From contig NZ_RJUU01000001.1 in assembly GCF_003751445.1 (NCBI RefSeq), positions 3,787,001 through 3,851,000 of the forward strand: 64,000 nucleotides of DNA, in the 5' to 3' direction. Under the pieces are notes generated by a model that saw only the letters and a list, made by a program, of their open reading frames with translations, did not search any database and was not told the DNA's origin. The position numbers and the translations under genes are program-made. The DNA comes from Streptomyces sp. 840.1 (GTDB taxonomy: Bacteria > Actinomycetota > Actinomycetes > Streptomycetales > Streptomycetaceae). Of this stretch, positions 33,110 to 43,194 are shown piece by piece. Numbering within the stretch: position 1 is the first letter of the stretch; every line of letters begins with the position of its first letter.

Positions 33110-35619
33110 TGTTCACCCCGAACGGCCTGGCCCGCGCGGCCGTGCGCTTCAAGCCCGCGTCGTTCGCGGGCACCTTCGTCGCCCTCCTGCTCGCCGCGGC
33201 CATCGTCTCCGCCTGCGGCATCCTGCTGGAGACCGGCCTGCGCGCGTCCGTACCGCCCGACCGCTACGCCGAGGCGCCGGTGATCGTCGCCGCCGACCAG
33301 CAGGCCCGGCTGACCGTCGGCAGCGGGGACGACCGGCACGAGGAGGCCAGTGCGCTGCCGGACACCGCCCGGCTGCCCGACGCGCTGGTCGCGAAGGCCG
33401 CCTCCGCCCCCGGCGCCGCCACCGCGATCGGCGACGTCGGCTACCCCGTGCACCGGGGCGCCGCACCCCTCACCGCGCACGGCTGGGGCTCCGCCGCCCT
33501 CACCGGCACCCGGCTCGCGTCCGGCGACGCGCCGCGCACCGGCGAGGTCGTCGTCTCGGCCGGCCAGGGCGCCGGCGCCAGGACCGGCAACGGGGCCGGC
33601 AACCACGAGGCCCGCCCCGGCGACCGCGTCACGCTGGACACCCCGGCGGGCCCGAAGGACTTCCGGGTCTCCGGCACCGCCACCGACGACGCCACCGTGT
33701 GGTTCACCGACCGCGAGGCCGTGGCGCTCTCCGGCCACCCCGGCCGGGTCGACGCCGTCGCCGTGCTCGCCGCCGAAGGCACCGGCCCGTCCGTCCTGGC
33801 CCGCCAGGTCGCCGACGCGGTCGGTCACGCCCCGGGCGTGCGGGTCAGCACCGGGAACGACCGGGGCGCGGTCGAGGACCCGGGCCTCGCGGACGCCCGG
33901 GAACTCCTCACCGGGCTCGGCGGATCCTTCGGCGGCATCGCCACGATGGTCGCCGTCTTCACCGCCGCCGGCACGGTCGCCCTCTCCGTCGGCCAGCGCA
34001 GCCGCGAGTTCGCCCTGCTGCGCGCGATCGGCGCCACCCCGCGCCAGCTGCGCCGCACCGTCGCCACCGAGTCGCTGCTCGTCGCACCGCTCGCCGCGGC
34101 GCTCGGCTGCCTGCCCGGAATCGCCCTGGCCGACTGGTGGTTCGGGCAGCTCAAGGAGAAGGGCGCCGTCCCGGAGGCCGTCGGGCTGCGGATCTCCTGG
34201 CTGCCGCTGACGATCGCCGTCGCCGCCACGATGCTCACCGCGCTGGGCGCCGGATACATCGCCGCGCGCCGCCCGGCGAGGACGAAGCCGGGCCTCGCGC
34301 TCGCCCAGTCCGCCGTGGAGCGCCCGCCGTTCGGCTGGATTCGCACCCCGCTGGGCATCGCCGCGCTGGCCGGCGGCGGTGTCTTCGCGGGCGTCGCCGC
34401 CTCGCAGACCGGCGAGGACGCGGCCAACGCCGCACTCGGTGTGGTGATGCTCTTCATGCTCGCGGTCGGCCTGCTCGGCCCGCTGATCGCCCGGATCTGC
34501 GCCTCGGTGCTCGGCCTCCCGCTACGGGCCGGCGGCCCGTCGGCGTCGCTGGCCGCGGCCAACTCCCGTGCCAACTCCCGGCGGATGGCCTCCGCGATCA
34601 CACCGATCGTGCTCGCCATGGCCTTCTCCTCGACCCTGGTCTTCATGCACACCAGCGAGGACCGGGCGACCGAGCACCAGCAGCGGGACGCCATCACCGC
34701 CGACCGCATCGTCTCCGCTCCGGGCGGCCTCGCCTCCGACGCCACCGAGCGCGCCGCCGCGACCCCCGGCGTCTCCACCGCGGTCGGACTGCTGGGCACC
34801 TCCGTGCTCGTCCCCGCCGGATCGGGCGGCGACACCTGGCTGCAGAGCGCCCCCGCGCAGGGAGTCATCGGCTCAGGGCGTGAACTGGCCGAGGTCCAGG
34901 ACCTCGACGTCCGCACCGGATCGCTCGACGCCCTGGCCCCCGGCACCGTCGCGATCGACACCACGCTGGCGGGATCGGTGAAGCTGCACACCGGCGACCG
35001 CCTCGCGCTGCGCCTGCCGGACGGCACCAGGGCGTCGCCGAGGATCGTCGCGGTCTACGGCAGGGGCCTGGGGACCGGCCTCGTCACCCTGCCCGCCGCC
35101 GATCTGCGGGGCCACGTCACCTCGCCGTACGCATCGGACGTACTCGTACGGGCCAATCCGGCGGGCGCGGAGCGGCTCGTCGCACTCGGCACCGTCACCG
35201 ACGCCGCCGGCTACGCCACCGCGCAGAGCCGGGACCGCGAGCTGAACGCCTGGGCCAACACCGTCATGGCCGCGGTCCTCGGCGGATTCGCCGCCGTTGC
35301 CGCGGTCAACACGCTGGTGATGACCGTCCTGGACCGCCGAGGGGAACTGATCATGCTCCGGCTCGTCGGCTCCACCCGCCGCCAGGTCATGCGCATGATC
35401 CGCTGGGAGGCCCTGCTGGTCACCGTGGCCGGGGCCGCGCTCGGCACGGCCATCGCGCTGGCCACGCTTGTCCCGATGATGAGGGGCCTGACCGGCGAGT
35501 CCCCGTACATCCCGCCGGTGCTGTACGGATCGTTCCTGGCGGCCACCGTGGGCCTCGGCCTCGCCGCTGCCCTGGTGCCGGCCCGCGCCGCCCTGAGCCG
35601 GGCCGCGGCCCGTCCGTAG
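33109..35619 (+). CDS. FtsX-like ABC transporter permease
   Basis: An 836-residue membrane protein with two FtsX domains. An N-terminal helix (SFAGTFVALLLAAAIVSACG) is followed by a large extracytoplasmic domain to about residue 270, then three helices (FTAAGTVALSVGQRSREFALLRAIGATPRQ is the typical cytosolic link), a middle pair of helices, a second extracytoplasmic domain, and a C-terminal helix triplet (LDRRGELIMLRLVGSTRRQVM). It works with the upstream ATPase, probably in export, lipoprotein handling or antibiotic resistance. No histidine kinase pair is adjacent, unlike BceAB systems. Confidence 0.9.
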   Translation: MFTPNGLARAAVRFKPASFAGTFVALLLAAAIVSACGILLETGLRASVPPDRYAEAPVIVAADQQARLTVGSGDDRHEEASALPDTARLPDALVAKAASAPGAATAIGDVGYPVHRGAAPLTAHGWGSAALTGTRLASGDAPRTGEVVVSAGQGAGARTGNGAGNHEARPGDRVTLDTPAGPKDFRVSGTATDDATVWFTDREAVALSGHPGRVDAVAVLAAEGTGPSVLARQVADAVGHAPGVRVSTGNDRGAVEDPGLADARELLTGLGGSFGGIATMVAVFTAAGTVALSVGQRSREFALLRAIGATPRQLRRTVATESLLVAPLAAALGCLPGIALADWWFGQLKEKGAVPEAVGLRISWLPLTIAVAATMLTALGAGYIAARRPARTKPGLALAQSAVERPPFGWIRTPLGIAALAGGGVFAGVAASQTGEDAANAALGVVMLFMLAVGLLGPLIARICASVLGLPLRAGGPSASLAAANSRANSRRMASAITPIVLAMAFSSTLVFMHTSEDRATEHQQRDAITADRIVSAPGGLASDATERAAATPGVSTAVGLLGTSVLVPAGSGGDTWLQSAPAQGVIGSGRELAEVQDLDVRTGSLDALAPGTVAIDTTLAGSVKLHTGDRLALRLPDGTRASPRIVAVYGRGLGTGLVTLPAADLRGHVTSPYASDVLVRANPAGAERLVALGTVTDAAGYATAQSRDRELNAWANTVMAAVLGGFAAVAAVNTLVMTVLDRRGELIMLRLVGSTRRQVMRMIRWEALLVTVAGAALGTAIALATLVPMMRGLTGESPYIPPVLYGSFLAATVGLGLAAALVPARAALSRAAARP

Positions 35620-35628
35620 AGTCGGGCC

Positions 35629-36114
35629 ATGACGCCACCCCGCGCACCACTGACCCTGGCCGAAGTCGAGCGCATCGCCCGTGCGGCGCACGAGGGCCAA
35701 CGCGACAAGGCGGGCCGCCCGTACGCCGAACACCTCGCGGCCGTCGCCGACGGCGTACGGGCCCGGGGCGGCAGCGACGACCAGATCGCCGCCGCCTGGC
35801 TGCACGACGCGGTCGAGGACGACGCTCTGTCGCAGGACTGGCTGGCGGCGGCCGCGCTGCCGCAGCAGGTCAAGGACATGGTCCTCGCGGTCAGCAAGCG
35901 CGAGGGCGAGGAGCTGCCGGCGTACGCCCGCCGCATCCTGGCCACCCCGGGGGCACTGCTGATCAAGGAGTCCGACCTCGCGCACAACGCGGACCCGGCC
36001 CGCCTCGCGGTGCTGGAGCCGGCGGCCCGTACCCGGCTGGCAAAGAAGTATGCGCAGGTGCGGAGCCTGCTCGGACTCACCGCACCGGAATCACCCACCG
36101 AACGGCGGGATTGA
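35629..36114 (+). CDS. Small HD-domain protein (SpoT/MESH1-like fold)
   Basis: A 161-residue single-domain HD phosphohydrolase. Motifs: HEGQRDKAGRPYAEH (first His region), AAWLHDAVED (the HD doublet and catalytic ED), and LIKESDLAHNADP (KxxDLxHN, the distal metal Asp). This order matches the hydrolase domain of RelA/SpoT and the stand-alone ppGpp/NADPH phosphatase MESH1, though that activity is inferred. TAGAGT ends 6 bases before the ATG with no Shine-Dalgarno, so a leaderless transcript is likely. Its last codons lie inside a 76-bp perfect palindrome. Confidence 0.85.
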   Translation: MTPPRAPLTLAEVERIARAAHEGQRDKAGRPYAEHLAAVADGVRARGGSDDQIAAAWLHDAVEDDALSQDWLAAAALPQQVKDMVLAVSKREGEELPAYARRILATPGALLIKESDLAHNADPARLAVLEPAARTRLAKKYAQVRSLLGLTAPESPTERRD

Positions 36115-36177
36115 GCCAACACGGCGGAGCCGGACCCGGCCGGGTCCGGCTCCGCCGTGTTGGCTCAATCCCGCCGT
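36102..36177. terminator. 76-bp perfect palindrome, bidirectional terminator
   Basis: Two 38-base arms, 36102-36139 and 36140-36177, match perfectly with no spacer. It covers the last four codons and stop of the HD gene and ends one base before the stop codon of the convergent acyltransferase gene. Far longer than needed for termination. Confidence 0.9.
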
Positions 36178-36178
36178 C

Positions 36179-37336
36179 TCAGATCTTGGCGGCGTCCCGT
36201 CGGAACGCCCAGTTCATGTCCGGTTCGGTCACACAGCGCATGACCCGCCGCACCGGCGGCGTGCACAGCAGCGTCACCCCGGCCGAGGCGGCCACGGTGA
36301 CGAGCACGAGACCGGTCGGCGAGATTAGCCAGTCGTTGTTGTCGAAGAGGCCCGCGTAGTCGGCGCCCTTCACCAGGAACCCGTGCAGCAGATAGCCGCA
36401 GATCGTCCCGGCGCCCAGCACCGTGAACCACATGTGGCGGCGCGGCACCAGGGCCAGGAAGCCGATGGTGAGCAGCGTCGCGCAGCCGAACAGGGCGAGG
36501 GTCATCACGGCCCCGGACCACCACGGGGCGTCCATGTCCTGGGCGCTGGAGTCACGCAGGAACCAGCCCAGCTGCATCCGGGGCGCGGCCCAGTAGGCGA
36601 ACACCGCGGCGGCGGCGAACAGGGGCAGGGCGAGCAGCCGCACCTCGCGGCGCTTGACCATCCGGAAGTGTTCGGGCTTGAGCTGGAGCCCGAGTACGAA
36701 GAACGGCAGGAACTGCAGGACGCGCGGCAGGTCGAGGTCGTCGCCGATGCTGGGTGCGAACGAGGCGAGGACCGCGATCACGAGCGAGACCGCCAGCGGG
36801 TGGCGCAGGTTCTGCCAGATCGGCGTGGTGAGTCGCCAGATGAACAGCGCGGCCAGGAACCAGGTGAGGTACCAGGGCTCGAGCAGGCTGATCGCCACGT
36901 CGGGCGAGTCGTTCGCGTACCGGCGGAACAGCGAGTACGCCGTCTCGAACACGATGTACGGCACGGCGACCCCCGTCACCAGGCGCTTCACCTTGGCGGG
37001 GGTCAGGCTGAACGAACGCGAGAAATAACCGGAAATGATGATGAAGGCCGGCATGTGGAAGGTGTACGTGACCATGTAGAGCGCCCGCGCCGCTCTGCTG
37101 CCCTCCATGACCGGCACCCATGAGTGGGCCACCGCGACGAGCACGATGGCCAGGTACTTGGCGTTGTCGAAGTAGGCGTCACGCTTCTTGGCGGGCGGGG
37201 CCTGTACGGGCCGTTCCGCCACCGCCACCGAGGAGGATGCGTCCGGGGTCCGGCCCGGCTCTTGGGGTCTGGGCTCCGACTCCCGGGTCGCCGGGGGGAG
37301 CGGGGCCCTCTGGAATGCGTTCGGAGCGTGGAACAT
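36179..37336 (-). CDS. Acyltransferase-3-family membrane protein
   Basis: A 385-residue integral membrane acyltransferase with about ten helices. RDAYFDNAKYLAIVLVAVAH (catalytic His region) and FHMPAFIIISGYFSRSF are characteristic of the Acyltransferase 3 (OafA/NodX/Fucose 4-O-acetyltransferase-like) family. The first 65 residues are a Pro/Arg-rich cytosolic tail. The ATG at 37336 (MFHAPNAF) has AGGG 8 bases upstream; further in-frame ATGs at 37381 and 37570 would add an AT-rich segment including a TTA codon and look like leader RNA. It probably acetylates a cell-surface glycan or lipid. Confidence 0.82.
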   Translation of the reverse strand: MFHAPNAFQRAPLPPATRESEPRPQEPGRTPDASSSVAVAERPVQAPPAKKRDAYFDNAKYLAIVLVAVAHSWVPVMEGSRAARALYMVTYTFHMPAFIIISGYFSRSFSLTPAKVKRLVTGVAVPYIVFETAYSLFRRYANDSPDVAISLLEPWYLTWFLAALFIWRLTTPIWQNLRHPLAVSLVIAVLASFAPSIGDDLDLPRVLQFLPFFVLGLQLKPEHFRMVKRREVRLLALPLFAAAAVFAYWAAPRMQLGWFLRDSSAQDMDAPWWSGAVMTLALFGCATLLTIGFLALVPRRHMWFTVLGAGTICGYLLHGFLVKGADYAGLFDNNDWLISPTGLVLVTVAASAGVTLLCTPPVRRVMRCVTEPDMNWAFRRDAAKI

Positions 37337-37815
37337 CTCAAACACCCTAGACGTCTCGATTGCATTTCGTAAAACTGCCATCGGATATCGCGTGTTCCCG
37401 TTCGCCGAAAAGGCAAACCTTTCTTTTTTGCCCGGTATGGGTGTGTTAATCCTCCTTAAATGGTGCATATCGGCAGGCAGTTGGCGACAGTGAATTACGT
37501 CGCAATCGGTCCCGGAAATTGCCTGTGAATAAAGTGTGTGGGTAAGGAAACGATCACCGTCGCAGATCATTTCCGTTCATCGGATCATTACTTCGCACGT
37601 TTCCCGCTCCCGCCGTGCGGGCACTGGACCGGCGGCCGCCCCCGGGCGCCGTGAGCCGGTGCACAACCGGCGCAAGATGGCGCGATACCGACTGGTCGCT
37701 TCGTCAGGCGGCAGCGACCACAGGGGAGTTGGTGGCACGATGGACGACAACGGAGGTGTGCGCGGCCGCACGCTTCCGGGCCGGCAAGGCGGACCGACCG
37801 AGGGTGTGATCAGTC
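37337..37815. other. Long AT-rich divergent intergenic region
   Basis: 479 bases between the acyltransferase gene and the small membrane protein gene. The left 250 bases are much AT-richer than the rest of the window and carry, on the minus strand, a perfect AAGGAGG at 37451-37457 with no start codon at proper distance, and a possible AAAGG-CAAA-CCTTT hairpin followed by CTTTTTT on the plus strand near 37412-37430. The right part has normal GC and no gene I can support. Confidence 0.5.
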
Positions 37816-38010
37816 GTGGCCATTTCACTGTCTGTGGTGCTTCTTTTGGCGATCATCCTGGTGGTCCTGATCCGAGGCGGCTCCATCAAGGCCGGACCCG
37901 CGCTCGTCGCGGTGCTCTTCGGCTTCTTCCTGGCATCGACCGGCATGGCGCCGTCGATCCAGAAGTTCATGGACTCGATAGCGCAGAGCATCAACCAGAT
38001 CAGCTTCTGA
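37816..38010 (+). CDS. Small conserved membrane protein
   Basis: A 64-residue protein with two membrane helices: ISLSVVLLLAIILVVLIRGG and AGPALVAVLFGFFLASTG, then an amphipathic tail IQKFMDSIAQSINQISF. The GTG at 37816 is preceded by AGGGTGTGATC. From memory close homologues are common in Streptomyces; no function is known. Followed directly by a strong terminator. Confidence 0.75.
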   Translation: MAISLSVVLLLAIILVVLIRGGSIKAGPALVAVLFGFFLASTGMAPSIQKFMDSIAQSINQISF

Positions 38011-38059
38011 CCCCGCACCGCGTCCCGGCCCGCACGCCGGCCCGGGGCGCGGTGCGGGG
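38011..38059 (+). terminator. Terminator hairpin after the small membrane protein gene
   Basis: Stem CCCCGCACCGCG (38011-38022) pairing with 38048-38059, extended inwards by further pairs with one G-U. It begins right after the stop codon. Confidence 0.75.
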
Positions 38060-38110
38060 AACTCCGGGGCGCGCGCATGCGCGCGCCTGCGCGGGAAGCC
38101 AGGTGAACGC

Positions 38111-38160
38111 AAAAGGCCCGGTCCGGCAGCCATCCGAAGAGGATGACGCCGGGCCGGGCC
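38111..38160 (-). terminator. Rho-independent terminator of tRNA-Gly
   Basis: On the minus strand a 13-bp GC stem (38148-38160 with 38115-38127, one G-U pair) is followed by TTTT, 7 bases after the tRNA 3' end. One of the few U-tract terminators in the window. Confidence 0.85.
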
Positions 38161-38167
38161 CGAGCCA

Positions 38168-38241
38168 TGGAGCGGGCGACGGGAATCGAACCCGCGTAGC
38201 TAGTTTGGAAGACTAGTGCTCTACCATTGAGCTACGCCCGC
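38168..38241 (-). tRNA. tRNA-Gly (anticodon UCC)
   Basis: Cloverleaf read on the minus strand: acceptor GCGGGCG/CGCCCGC, D arm GCTCAATGGTAGAGC, anticodon stem CTAGT/ACTAG with loop CTTCCAA (anticodon TCC), T arm GGGTTCGATTCCC, discriminator U, encoded CCA. 74 nt. Confidence 0.97.
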
Positions 38242-38406
38242 ATGCACCGCACCGCAGGTCACGAGGACCGCGGCACGAGAAGCATCGTAGCGGGTCGCGG
38301 GCGCTGCCCGCACACCCGATCCCGCACCCGGTGTCGTATCGGGCGACGCACTTGGAAAAGCGGCCGATGTACTGCCGGTCTGCATGTACCCTACGTGTCG
38401 CACCGA

Positions 38407-38483
38407 CGGGGTGTGGCGCAGCTTGGTAGCGCGTCCGCTTTGGGAGCGGAAGGTCGTCGGTTCGAATCCGGCCACCCCGACCA
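38407..38483 (+). tRNA. tRNA-Pro (anticodon UGG)
   Basis: Acceptor CGGGGTG/CACCCCG, D arm GGCGCAGCTTGGTAGCGC, anticodon stem TCCGC/GCGGA with loop TTTGGGA (anticodon TGG), T arm CGGTTCGAATCCG, discriminator A, encoded CCA. 77 nt. Located 150 bases upstream of tig. Confidence 0.97.
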
Positions 38484-38484
38484 C

Positions 38485-38521
38485 CGGCAAGATCGCATTG
38501 TGGGAGTTCTCCACCTTGCCG
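38485..38521 (+). terminator. Hairpin after tRNA-Pro
   Basis: CGGCAAG (38485-38491) pairs with CTTGCCG (38515-38521), and an inner GTGG-GAG/CTCCAC pair adds to the stem. Probable processing or termination structure of the tRNA transcript. Confidence 0.5.
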
Positions 38522-38633
38522 TTACTATGCAAAATGCGTGCCCGTGTGTCTGATGTACCGGGCTCGGTCCGCGAAGCCGCCTCGTGTGCGGTGGAGCAGA
38601 ACCCCAAGAAGTCAGCCACAAGGAGACCGAACC

Positions 38634-40022
38634 GTGAAGAGCGCCGTGGAGACCCTGAACCCGACCCGGGTTCGGCTCAGCATTGAGGTGCCCTTCGAGG
38701 AGCTCAAGGACAGCCTCGACGCGGCGTACAAGAAGATCAACCAGCAGGTCACGGTGAAGGGGTTCCGCAAGGGCAAGATCCCCAACCGGGTCATCGACCA
38801 GCGGTTCGGCCGTGGTGCTGTGCTGGAGGAGGCCGTCAACGACGCGCTCCCGAAGTTCTACACCGAGGCCGTCAACGAGGGAGAGCTCAACGTCCTCGGC
38901 CAGCCGGAGGTCGACATCACGGAGCTGAAGGACGGCGAACTGCTGGCCTTCACCGCCGAGGTTGACGTACGCCCCGAGATCGAGATTCCGGACTACTCCG
39001 GCATCGAGGTCACCGTCGACGCCCTCGAGGTCAGCGACGAGGACATCGAGAAGGCCGTGGAGCAGCTCCGTGAGCGCTTCGCCTCGACCAACCCGGTCGA
39101 GCGCGCCGCCGCCGAAGGCGACGTCGTGACGATCGACCTGACCGCCAAGGTCGAGGGCGAGGTCCTGGAGGACGGCGTGGCCGAGGGTGTCTCGTACACC
39201 ATCGGTTCCGGCGAGCTCCTCGAGGGCATCGACGCCGCCGTGACCGGCCTGGAGGCGGGTGGCGAGGCCACCTTCACCTCCGAGCTGAAGGGCGGCTCGG
39301 CCGAGGGCAAGGAGGCCGAGGTCACCGTCAAGGTCACCGCGGTCGCCGCCCGTGAGCTTCCGGAGCTGGACGACGAGTTCGCCCAGATGGCGAGCGAGTT
39401 CGACACGCTCGACGAGCTCAAGGCCGACAGCCGCAAGCGGCTGGAGAGCACCAAGCAGTACGACCAGGCCACCCAGGCCCAGGAGCGGGTCCTGGAGGAG
39501 CTCCTGAAGCTCGCCGAGGTCCCGATCCCCGAGAAGCTGCTCGCGGACGAGGTCCAGACCCGCAAGCACAACCTGGAGCACCACCAGCTCGGCCAGATGG
39601 GTCTCGACCTGGAGAAGTACCTGGAGATCCAGGGCAAGACCCTCGAGGAGTTCGAGGCGGAGACGTCCGAGCAGGCCGTCAAGGGCATCAAGACCCAGTT
39701 CATCCTTGACGAGCTCGTCAACAAGGAGAAGCTGAACGTCAACCAGGAGGAGCTCACCGAGCACCTCATGCGGCGTGCGCAGTCCTCCGGCATGAGCCCC
39801 GACCAGTTCGCCCAGGCCGTCGTCGAGGGCGGCCAGGTGCCGATGCTCGTCGGCGAGGTCGCCCGCGGCAAGGCGCTGGCCGTGGTCGTCGAGGCCGCCA
39901 AGGTCGTCGACACCAATGGCGAGGTCGTCGAGCTGGAGGACGACGAGGAGGAGGGCACCGAGGCGGTCGAGGGCACCACCGACGCCGAGGCCGGCGAGGC
40001 CGCGGAGAAGACCGAGGCCTGA
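38634..40022 (+). CDS. tig: Trigger factor
   Basis: Ribosome-bound chaperone and peptidyl-prolyl isomerase that meets nascent chains at the exit tunnel. 462 residues. The N-terminal ribosome-docking loop reads GFRKGKIPN (residues 43-51). The FKBP-like domain is about 150-235 ([20 protein letters not shown]), and the helical C-terminal chaperone domain follows. An acidic tail ([17 protein letters not shown]) is typical of actinobacterial copies. The GTG at 38634 follows AAGGAG. It is the first protein gene of the tig-clpP1-clpP2-clpX block and ends at its own terminator. Confidence 0.97.
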   Translation: MKSAVETLNPTRVRLSIEVPFEELKDSLDAAYKKINQQVTVKGFRKGKIPNRVIDQRFGRGAVLEEAVNDALPKFYTEAVNEGELNVLGQPEVDITELKDGELLAFTAEVDVRPEIEIPDYSGIEVTVDALEVSDEDIEKAVEQLRERFASTNPVERAAAEGDVVTIDLTAKVEGEVLEDGVAEGVSYTIGSGELLEGIDAAVTGLEAGGEATFTSELKGGSAEGKEAEVTVKVTAVAARELPELDDEFAQMASEFDTLDELKADSRKRLESTKQYDQATQAQERVLEELLKLAEVPIPEKLLADEVQTRKHNLEHHQLGQMGLDLEKYLEIQGKTLEEFEAETSEQAVKGIKTQFILDELVNKEKLNVNQEELTEHLMRRAQSSGMSPDQFAQAVVEGGQVPMLVGEVARGKALAVVVEAAKVVDTNGEVVELEDDEEEGTEAVEGTTDAEAGEAAEKTEA

Positions 40023-40042
40023 GCCTCGCGCTGAACCCGCAG

Positions 40043-40076
40043 ACGGGCTCCGGACGCAATCGCGTCCGGGGCCCGT
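40043..40076 (+). terminator. tig terminator
   Basis: A 15-bp stem ACGGGCTCCGGACGC (40043-40057) with AATC loop and 40062-40076, one G-U pair. Confidence 0.85.
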
Positions 40077-40127
40077 CGTCGTATCGGTGGACACTCCCCA
40101 CAACCCGTGTGCGGACTGCGGAGCTTG

Positions 40128-40141
40128 CGCTCCCAGCGAAC
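40128..40141. promoter_or_regulatory. ClgR box of the clpP1-clpP2 operon
   Basis: CGCTCCCAGCGAAC, i.e. GTTCGC-N5-GCG on the other strand, exactly the ClgR consensus described for Streptomyces clp and lon promoters. It is 134 bases before the clpP1 start. Confidence 0.8.
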
Positions 40142-40274
40142 AGTTGGGGAAGCGGGATGGCGTTGTCCCACCTGCGCGTTAGGGTCCATGAATAGGAAGG
40201 GTCGGGGAGTCCCGGCCCACCCGGTACGAAGACGCTGAGACGGCCGGAGCCGTCAGAGACGAGCAGGTGGATAC

Positions 40275-40892
40275 GTGACGAATCTGATGCCCTACGCCGC
40301 CGGAGAGCCGTCCCTCGGTGGAGGCCTCGGTGACCAGGTCTACAGCCGACTGCTCGGCGAGCGCATCATCTTCCTCGGCCAGCAGGTCGACGATGACATC
40401 GCCAACAAGATCACCGCGCAGCTGCTTCTCCTTGCCGCCGACCCCGACAAGGACATCTACCTCTACATCAACAGCCCCGGTGGTTCGGTGACGGCCGGCA
40501 TGGCGGTCTACGACACCATGCAGTACATCCCGAACGACGTGGTCACCATCGGTATGGGCATGGCGGCCTCGATGGGCCAGTTCCTGCTCACCGGCGGCAC
40601 CGCCGGCAAGCGCTTCGCGCTCCCGAACACCGACATCCTCATGCACCAGGGTTCGGCCGGTATCGGCGGTACGGCCTCGGACATCAAGATCCAGGCCCAG
40701 TACCTGCTGCGCACCAAGCAGCGGATGGCGGAGATCACCGCCCGCCACTCCGGCCAGACCGTGGAGACGATCATCCGCGACGGCGACCGCGACCGCTGGT
40801 ACACCGCGGAGGAGGCCAAGGACTACGGCCTCATCGACGAGATCATCACGATCGCGTCGGGCGTTCCGGGCGGCGGCGGCACCGGCGCCTGA
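40275..40892 (+). CDS. clpP1: ATP-dependent Clp protease proteolytic subunit ClpP1
   Basis: Serine peptidase subunit of the Clp barrel, 205 residues. Catalytic Ser99 in GMAASMGQF, His124 in ILMHQGSAG, and Asp in the DGDRDRW segment near 170-173. [20 protein letters not shown] is the typical handle approach. The GTG at 40275 follows CAGG; ATG at 40287 (MPYAAGEPS) is a possible alternative. It is in an operon with clpP2 95 bases downstream and is preceded by a ClgR box, so it should be induced when ClgR accumulates. Works with ClpX or ClpC. Confidence 0.96.
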   Translation: MTNLMPYAAGEPSLGGGLGDQVYSRLLGERIIFLGQQVDDDIANKITAQLLLLAADPDKDIYLYINSPGGSVTAGMAVYDTMQYIPNDVVTIGMGMAASMGQFLLTGGTAGKRFALPNTDILMHQGSAGIGGTASDIKIQAQYLLRTKQRMAEITARHSGQTVETIIRDGDRDRWYTAEEAKDYGLIDEIITIASGVPGGGGTGA

Positions 40893-40986
40893 TCCGGCTC
40901 CCACCGGACCGCGCCCTACCGCACCGCATCTCTCGTACGCCGAGACACCCAGCCCACAGAACGCCACCAGGATGGTGAACACCCAC

Positions 40987-41655
40987 ATGAACAACTTCTC
41001 CGGCGCCTCCGCGAGCGGCCTCTACACCGGCCCGCAGGTGGACAACCGCTACATCGTGCCGCGCTTCGTGGAGCGCACCTCGCAGGGCGTGCGTGAGTAC
41101 GACCCGTACGCGAAGCTCTTCGAGGAGCGCGTGATCTTCCTCGGAGTGCAGATCGACGACGCCTCCGCCAACGACGTCATGGCGCAGCTGCTGTGCCTGG
41201 AGTCGATGGACCCGGACCGGGACATCTCGATCTACATCAACAGCCCCGGCGGCTCGTTCACCGCGCTCACCGCGATCTACGACACGATGCAGTTCGTGAA
41301 GCCGGACATCCAGACGGTCTGCATGGGCCAGGCGGCCTCCGCCGCGGCCGTGCTGCTCGCCGCCGGCACCCCGGGCAAGCGCCTGGCGCTGCCGAACGCG
41401 CGTATCCTGATCCACCAGCCGTCCTCGCAGACCGGCCGTGAGCAGCTCTCCGACCTGGAGATCGCGGCCAACGAGATCCTGCGGATGCGGACCCAGCTGG
41501 AGGAGCTGCTGGCCAAGCACTCCACCACGCCGATCGAGAAGATCCGCGACGACATCGAGCGCGACAAGATCCTGACCGCCGACGACGCCTTGGCCTACGG
41601 TCTGGTCGACCAGATCGTCGCAACCCGCAAGAGCGCGGCCGGAGCGGCCGCCTGA
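40987..41655 (+). CDS. clpP2: ATP-dependent Clp protease proteolytic subunit ClpP2
   Basis: Second Clp peptidase subunit, 222 residues, which forms mixed tetradecamers with ClpP1 in actinobacteria. Catalytic Ser in [10 protein letters not shown] (Ser118), His in ILIHQPSSQ (His143), [20 protein letters not shown] and the C-terminal [21 protein letters not shown]. The ATG at 40987 (MNNFSG) with GGTGA upstream is preferred to an in-frame ATG at 40972 that abuts AGG. The N-terminal about 25-residue extension is a possible propeptide. Confidence 0.95.
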   Translation: MNNFSGASASGLYTGPQVDNRYIVPRFVERTSQGVREYDPYAKLFEERVIFLGVQIDDASANDVMAQLLCLESMDPDRDISIYINSPGGSFTALTAIYDTMQFVKPDIQTVCMGQAASAAAVLLAAGTPGKRLALPNARILIHQPSSQTGREQLSDLEIAANEILRMRTQLEELLAKHSTTPIEKIRDDIERDKILTADDALAYGLVDQIVATRKSAAGAAA

Positions 41656-41667
41656 CGTCGGCCTTTA

Positions 41668-41721
41668 CCCCTTGGTACGGCAGGGTCACCCGGCCCCGGC
41701 CGTGTGAACCGTGCCAAGGGG
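41668..41721 (+). terminator. Hairpin between clpP2 and clpX
   Basis: CCCCTTGGTACGG (41668-41680) pairs with 41709-41721 apart from one G-U, enclosing a GC-rich loop. It could end or attenuate the clpP1-clpP2 transcript before clpX. Confidence 0.55.
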
Positions 41722-41812
41722 GGCCCGAACGGGGGGCCAGGCAAGGTACCGTCGGATAGAGGCACCAGGAGCCGCTGAACCAGGCGTCTCCCAGGCGAAG
41801 GGGAAGCACCTC

Positions 41813-43111
<1,299 letters not shown>

Positions 43112-43131
43112 CGGCTGCGCCGTAGACACGT

Positions 43132-43180
43132 ACGCGAAGGGGCGCCCGGCCAGGTGAACTGGCTGGGCGCCCCTTCGCGT
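43132..43180. terminator. Bidirectional terminator after clpX
   Basis: A 22-bp stem (43132-43153 with 43159-43180, one G-U) with GTGAA loop. Serves clpX and the convergent proline-rich membrane protein gene. Confidence 0.88.
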
Positions 43181-43194
43181 TGCGGTGCGCTGGA

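Noticed and set aside
37337..37570. N-terminal extension of the acyltransferase to ATG 37570 or 37381
   Set aside because: The extension is AT-rich, contains a TTA codon and has no Shine-Dalgarno at either ATG, unlike the ATG at 37336.
38407..38483. tRNA-Pro as an integration site of a mobile element
   Set aside because: The tRNA is followed directly by tig with no integrase, no repeated tRNA 3' end and no foreign composition.
40287..40289. ATG 40287 as the start of clpP1
   Set aside because: The upstream GTG at 40275 gives a better-spaced Shine-Dalgarno and the N-terminus I remember for Streptomyces ClpP1; the alternative is kept only as a note.
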